From a bacterium (lineage in GTDB: Bacteria > Tectomicrobia > Entotheonellia > Entotheonellales > Entotheonellaceae), in assembly GCA_027294925.1 (NCBI GenBank), contig JAPULM010000107.1:1-7934 (forward strand): a stretch of DNA of 7,934 nucleotides, written 5' to 3'. Both the position numbers and the translations under genes were made by a program. Below are positions 5,724 to 7,934 of this stretch, piece after piece (within the stretch, counting starts at the first letter, position 1; each line of letters begins with the position of its first letter). Below the pieces are notes generated by a model. That model did not search any database. It had not been told where the DNA came from and was given only the letters and a program-made list of their open reading frames with translations.

Positions 5724-6866
5724 TCACCGGCTCAGGTCCTGATGGCCAACCATCGCTTCCGGCTTCCGGTTAGCCCTATTGTCGTCGCGTAGGATGGCAA
5801 AACACTTGTTCGAGTTGAAGATATAAGTCTCCAGATAGTCCACGATCTCGGCCTGGTACCCCTGCATGGCCCCTGCCAGGCAGATCCAATTGCGGAATTC
5901 ATGGTCTCCGGCAGCATCGATTTGCGCATTGCTCAGATGTGCCCAGCGCGGGTGTTGCCCAAGGCGCAAATCCTCCAAATGCTCCCGATCGGCGGCGATG
6001 TCGGGGTAGAGCCAGTGATGCTTGGCGACAAGAAAGGCGTGTGACCAACCCGATGAAGCCATCAGCACATACCTGCCGGAGCGTGCTTCCAAAATGTCCC
6101 GCAGCAACCTGCCGAGCCGGGCGCAGGAGGCGGCGCTCGGGGCAGGTGGGCCCAGCTCATCGCCGAAAGGCTCACTCTTGGTCTTTGGATAGAGATGGCC
6201 GATGACACCGCGATTCGGCACCACATCTTTGCCGTAGGCGTTCACCTGGATAGGCACCACAGGGTATTCGAAGCCCTTACGATCCCAGTCCAGGAACAGC
6301 AGAGCGTTGAGAAACGCATGGGTTAGCTCGGTCGGACCATGTTGCGCGGCATGGTGACTATTGGTGAATGCATAACTAATAGGAAAATCCCGCTCCATCA
6401 ACTCGGTGGCGATGTGCTTGGCGAGCTGTTTATTCCCCCGGTGCACAAAGGTCGCGTCGGCCGGCTCGCCCCAGACGTTGTTCTCGCCGCCAAAACCCAG
6501 GAGGCCGTGCGCAAAGGGCCGGCTCTCCATCCGGTCGTGCATGAACACGCAAAAGGGCGGGATACAATCTTCCTTGAAATTCTCGTACTGGTCATCGCCA
6601 AAGATGATCACGGCGTCCGGACCAAAGTCGTCGATGGCGCGGCGTACCTGGCGGAAGGCTTCGACCATGCGTTCTTGATGTTGCACGGCCAGCACCGCTT
6701 CATTGGCGTATTCATCTTGCATGGGCTCAGGCCAGTTTGCAGGTTGCCGCATCTGGGCTGGAACCATCGGACTGTTGAGAACGATGCGCATCAAATTGGC
6801 ATAGGTCTCTGGCCTGGAAAGCAGCGGCGGATAGTGCGTGATACCGATACCCAAAATTTCGCCCAT
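5724..6866 (-). CDS. LigB-like class III extradiol dioxygenase
   Basis: The start is ATG 6866, because AAGGAG stands 9 nt upstream and family-type sequence begins here; the open frame upstream to a TTG at 6980 belongs to another gene's DNA. The product has 380 residues. LigB-type enzymes use non-haem Fe(II) to cleave catechol-like rings between a hydroxylated and a neighbouring carbon. Visible family features are the N-terminal GIGITHYPPLL (H11, first metal-ligand position), VIIFGDDQYENF at 87-97, a His-rich TNSHHAAQHGPTELTHAF at 168-185 that probably holds the catalytic base, SSGWSHAFL at 271-279, and DHEFRNW at 321-327, whose E323 is the likely metal Glu. GDDQ takes the place where classic LigB has an NDH motif with the second His ligand, so this is a divergent subfamily and its activity should not be assumed to be classic protocatechuate cleavage. 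The gene is intact, between an amidohydrolase stub and a cyclase stub. Confidence 0.82.
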   Translation of the reverse strand: MGEILGIGITHYPPLLSRPETYANLMRIVLNSPMVPAQMRQPANWPEPMQDEYANEAVLAVQHQERMVEAFRQVRRAIDDFGPDAVIIFGDDQYENFKEDCIPPFCVFMHDRMESRPFAHGLLGFGGENNVWGEPADATFVHRGNKQLAKHIATELMERDFPISYAFTNSHHAAQHGPTELTHAFLNALLFLDWDRKGFEYPVVPIQVNAYGKDVVPNRGVIGHLYPKTKSEPFGDELGPPAPSAASCARLGRLLRDILEARSGRYVLMASSGWSHAFLVAKHHWLYPDIAADREHLEDLRLGQHPRWAHLSNAQIDAAGDHEFRNWICLAGAMQGYQAEIVDYLETYIFNSNKCFAILRDDNRANRKPEAMVGHQDLSR

Positions 6867-6875
6867 GGTGGCGAT

Positions 6876-6881
6876 CTCCTT
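6876..6881 (-). promoter_or_regulatory. ribosome binding site fixing the dioxygenase start
   Basis: AAGGAG on the minus strand, 9 nt before ATG 6866. It decides against the longer in-frame extension to TTG 6980, which lacks such a site and would read through amidohydrolase DNA in the wrong frame. Confidence 0.7.
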
Positions 6882-6885
6882 CTTT

Positions 6886-6987
6886 TCAATGGAGGTGGGA
6901 CGCTTCGATAAAGGGTGGAACTTGCCGGTTACGAAGTGCGGCGGCAAGCTCTTCCGGTACATAATGGGTGTGAAGGTCAATGATCAT
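6886..6987 (-). pseudogene. N-terminal stub of an amidohydrolase-2 family protein
   Basis: From ATG 6987 the strand reads MIIDLHTHYVPEELAAALRN, then RQVPPFIEASHLH and TGA at 6888-6886. The opening is the textbook start of amidohydrolase family 2 (decarboxylase-like, TIM barrel): a DxHxHxxP motif with the first two metal His residues, H6 and H8. The family has about 300 residues, so nine tenths are missing. The strong ribosome site of the dioxygenase follows directly. It is probably a deletion relic. Amidohydrolase-2 proteins and extradiol dioxygenases often share aromatic-degradation clusters, so the two may once have worked together. Confidence 0.6.
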
Positions 6988-7009
6988 CAATCTCTCGGCT
7001 TATCAAATG

Positions 7010-7024
7010 GGTCTGTAACAGACC
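7010..7024. repeat. 15-bp perfect inverted repeat
   Basis: GGTCTGT-A-ACAGACC: two perfect 7-base arms around a single central base, between the TPR-regulator stop and the amidohydrolase stub ATG. It has the size of a regulator's operator half-site pair. There is no T-run, so a terminator is unlikely. Confidence 0.35.
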
Positions 7025-7045
7025 GATAGTCAGGCCACCTCCGGC

Positions 7046-7933
7046 TCACCCTTCGAGTTCTTGCAGCAGTGCCTTCGCCTCCTGCAAATCCGCCGTGTCA
7101 AATCCCTCCGTGAACCACTCGTACACAGGCGCTAGCAGGTCGTAGGCGTCCTGGCGCTTGTCCTGTTGCTGCCACAGACGAGCCAGGCTGGTGGCGGTAC
7201 GGAGTTCCCAGGATTTAGCTTGTTGTTGACGGGCGATGTCGAGGGCGTTTTGGTAGCAGGTTTCGGCTTCAGGGTGGTTGTCTGGAGACTGTGCGAGCAG
7301 GAGAAGTCCTTTGAGGCGGAGCAGCTCCGCTTCGTAGTAATGCTCGCCCATTTTCTCCACCAGGGATAGTGCCTCGGTGATTAGAGGCAGCGCTTCCTCT
7401 GGCCGTCCCACAGTCGCATATACCTCGGCCAGCATGGCCAGAAATTGGGGGCGTTGAAACTCTGCTCCGGTAGCCCGGTAGTCGTCAATACCCTGGCGTA
7501 TCTGTAGCAGCTCCTCTGCACCCTGCCCCTGCATCGCCAACGCCCAGCCTCGCATGATAGGTCCGAGAGCCGACACCAGTGCAATCTGATGTTCGGCTGC
7601 CACCAGGATCGCCGCTTCGGCCCGCTGTTGGACGATTTGCCACTCCCGGCGGAATTGATGCAGGACTGTGTTCCAGTATAGACCTCGCGCCAGCGTGTAG
7701 GGGTGCCCCAAGTTATGGGCCAGGCTTAACCCGTCATTGCCCCACGCCAGGGCCTGGTCCGGATAGCCCAGCACCCACAGGGTCCAGCCACCATACAGCA
7801 GGAAGACGACCCCAGGGTCGAAATGTCCGTAGCGAAACGCCAGGGCATGGTGCTGCTGGGGATCGTAGAGAAGGTTGCCTTGCTCGAAATGGGTACGGGC
7901 CTCAGATAGCTGACTGAGATAGAACGAGGATGC
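7046..7933 (-). CDS. C-terminal TPR region of a cyclase-type regulator (5' part outside window)
   Basis: The frame is open from the right edge (7933) to TGA 7048-7046, giving 295 residues; the GTG at 7774 is only an internal codon. The sequence is a run of helical TPR units of the MalT-like type: residues around HFDPGVVFLLYGGWTLWVLG, the GWALAMQGQGAEELLQIRQG unit, a PQFLAMLAEVYATVGRPEEA unit, EAELLRLKGLLLLA, ELRTATSLARLWQQQDKRQD and the closing YEWFTEGFDTADLQEAKALL with QELEG. In the family these units follow a class III cyclase and a P-loop ATPase domain and probably bind a partner or ligand that controls the enzyme. It is undamaged as far as visible. It is the reference against which the remnants at 2252-2448, 3651-3713, 4456-4960 and 5431-5592 can be recognised. 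Confidence 0.85.
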   Translation of the reverse strand, partial: ASSFYLSQLSEARTHFEQGNLLYDPQQHHALAFRYGHFDPGVVFLLYGGWTLWVLGYPDQALAWGNDGLSLAHNLGHPYTLARGLYWNTVLHQFRREWQIVQQRAEAAILVAAEHQIALVSALGPIMRGWALAMQGQGAEELLQIRQGIDDYRATGAEFQRPQFLAMLAEVYATVGRPEEALPLITEALSLVEKMGEHYYEAELLRLKGLLLLAQSPDNHPEAETCYQNALDIARQQQAKSWELRTATSLARLWQQQDKRQDAYDLLAPVYEWFTEGFDTADLQEAKALLQELEG

Positions 7934-7934
7934 G

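Noticed and set aside
6339..6911. 190-codon plus-strand open frame
   Set aside because: Shadow of the dioxygenase gene; no family features.
6867..6980. 38-residue N-terminal extension of the dioxygenase from TTG 6980
   Set aside because: This DNA encodes an amidohydrolase start in another frame, and a strong ribosome site precedes ATG 6866.
1..7934. CRISPR arrays, tRNA or rRNA genes, transposases
   Set aside because: No evenly spaced direct repeats, no cloverleaf pattern and no transposase or integrase motif were seen on either strand. The repeated tails are coding homologues, not insertion-sequence ends.

Overview
The window reads as an accessory, gene-remodelled stretch of a moderately GC-rich bacterium, and every credible gene lies on the minus strand. 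The large multi-copy family of class III cyclase / P-loop ATPase / TPR regulators, mixed with small oxygenase and hydrolase genes, recalls Tectomicrobia ('Candidatus Entotheonella')-type genomes. That assignment is an impression from protein style; no marker gene is present to prove it.

In transcription order (high to low coordinates) the layout is: the C-terminal TPR part of a cyclase-type regulator running in from the right edge (7933-7046); a 33-codon N-terminal stub of an amidohydrolase (6987-6886); an intact LigB-like extradiol dioxygenase (6866-5724); an N-terminal cyclase stub (5669-5595); a chimeric mini-ORF joining a secretion-signal-like start to a cyclase TPR tail (5592-5431); an intact VOC/glyoxalase-fold protein (5380-5027); a frameshifted TPR remnant (4960-4456); an AhpD/CMD-type peroxidase-related gene (4320-3700); a TPR tail scrap (3713-3651); an intact M19-type dipeptidase (3570-2458); an internally deleted TPR remnant (2448-2252); another N-terminal cyclase stub (2252-2184); a CMD-family gene split by an amber codon (2162-1614); a non-coding stretch (1613-1320); a cyclase gene cut off just after its Walker A motif (1319-156); and the start of one more cyclase-like N terminus running off the left edge.

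The most important observation is the AhpD-like gene at 3700-4320. Its frame is interrupted once, by a TGA exactly where the second cysteine of the AhpD redox motif belongs. The following 36 nt form a nearly perfect two-part hairpin with a G-starting apical loop, as in bacterial SECIS elements, and coding continues undamaged afterwards. The best reading is a selenoprotein with a CxxUxxxH active site, which an ordinary annotation would split into two ORFs.

The second theme is a 'graveyard' of the cyclase/TPR family. Three short N-terminal stubs, one 5' half and four partial 3' ends lie between single-gene metabolic cassettes (dioxygenase, VOC protein, AhpD-like, dipeptidase, CMD), next to one TPR part that is intact as far as it can be seen. 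This pattern fits repeated recombination and deletion between paralogous regulator genes. The surviving enzymes would suit oxidative breakdown or detoxification of aromatic or peptide-like small molecules, but no single pathway can be demonstrated.
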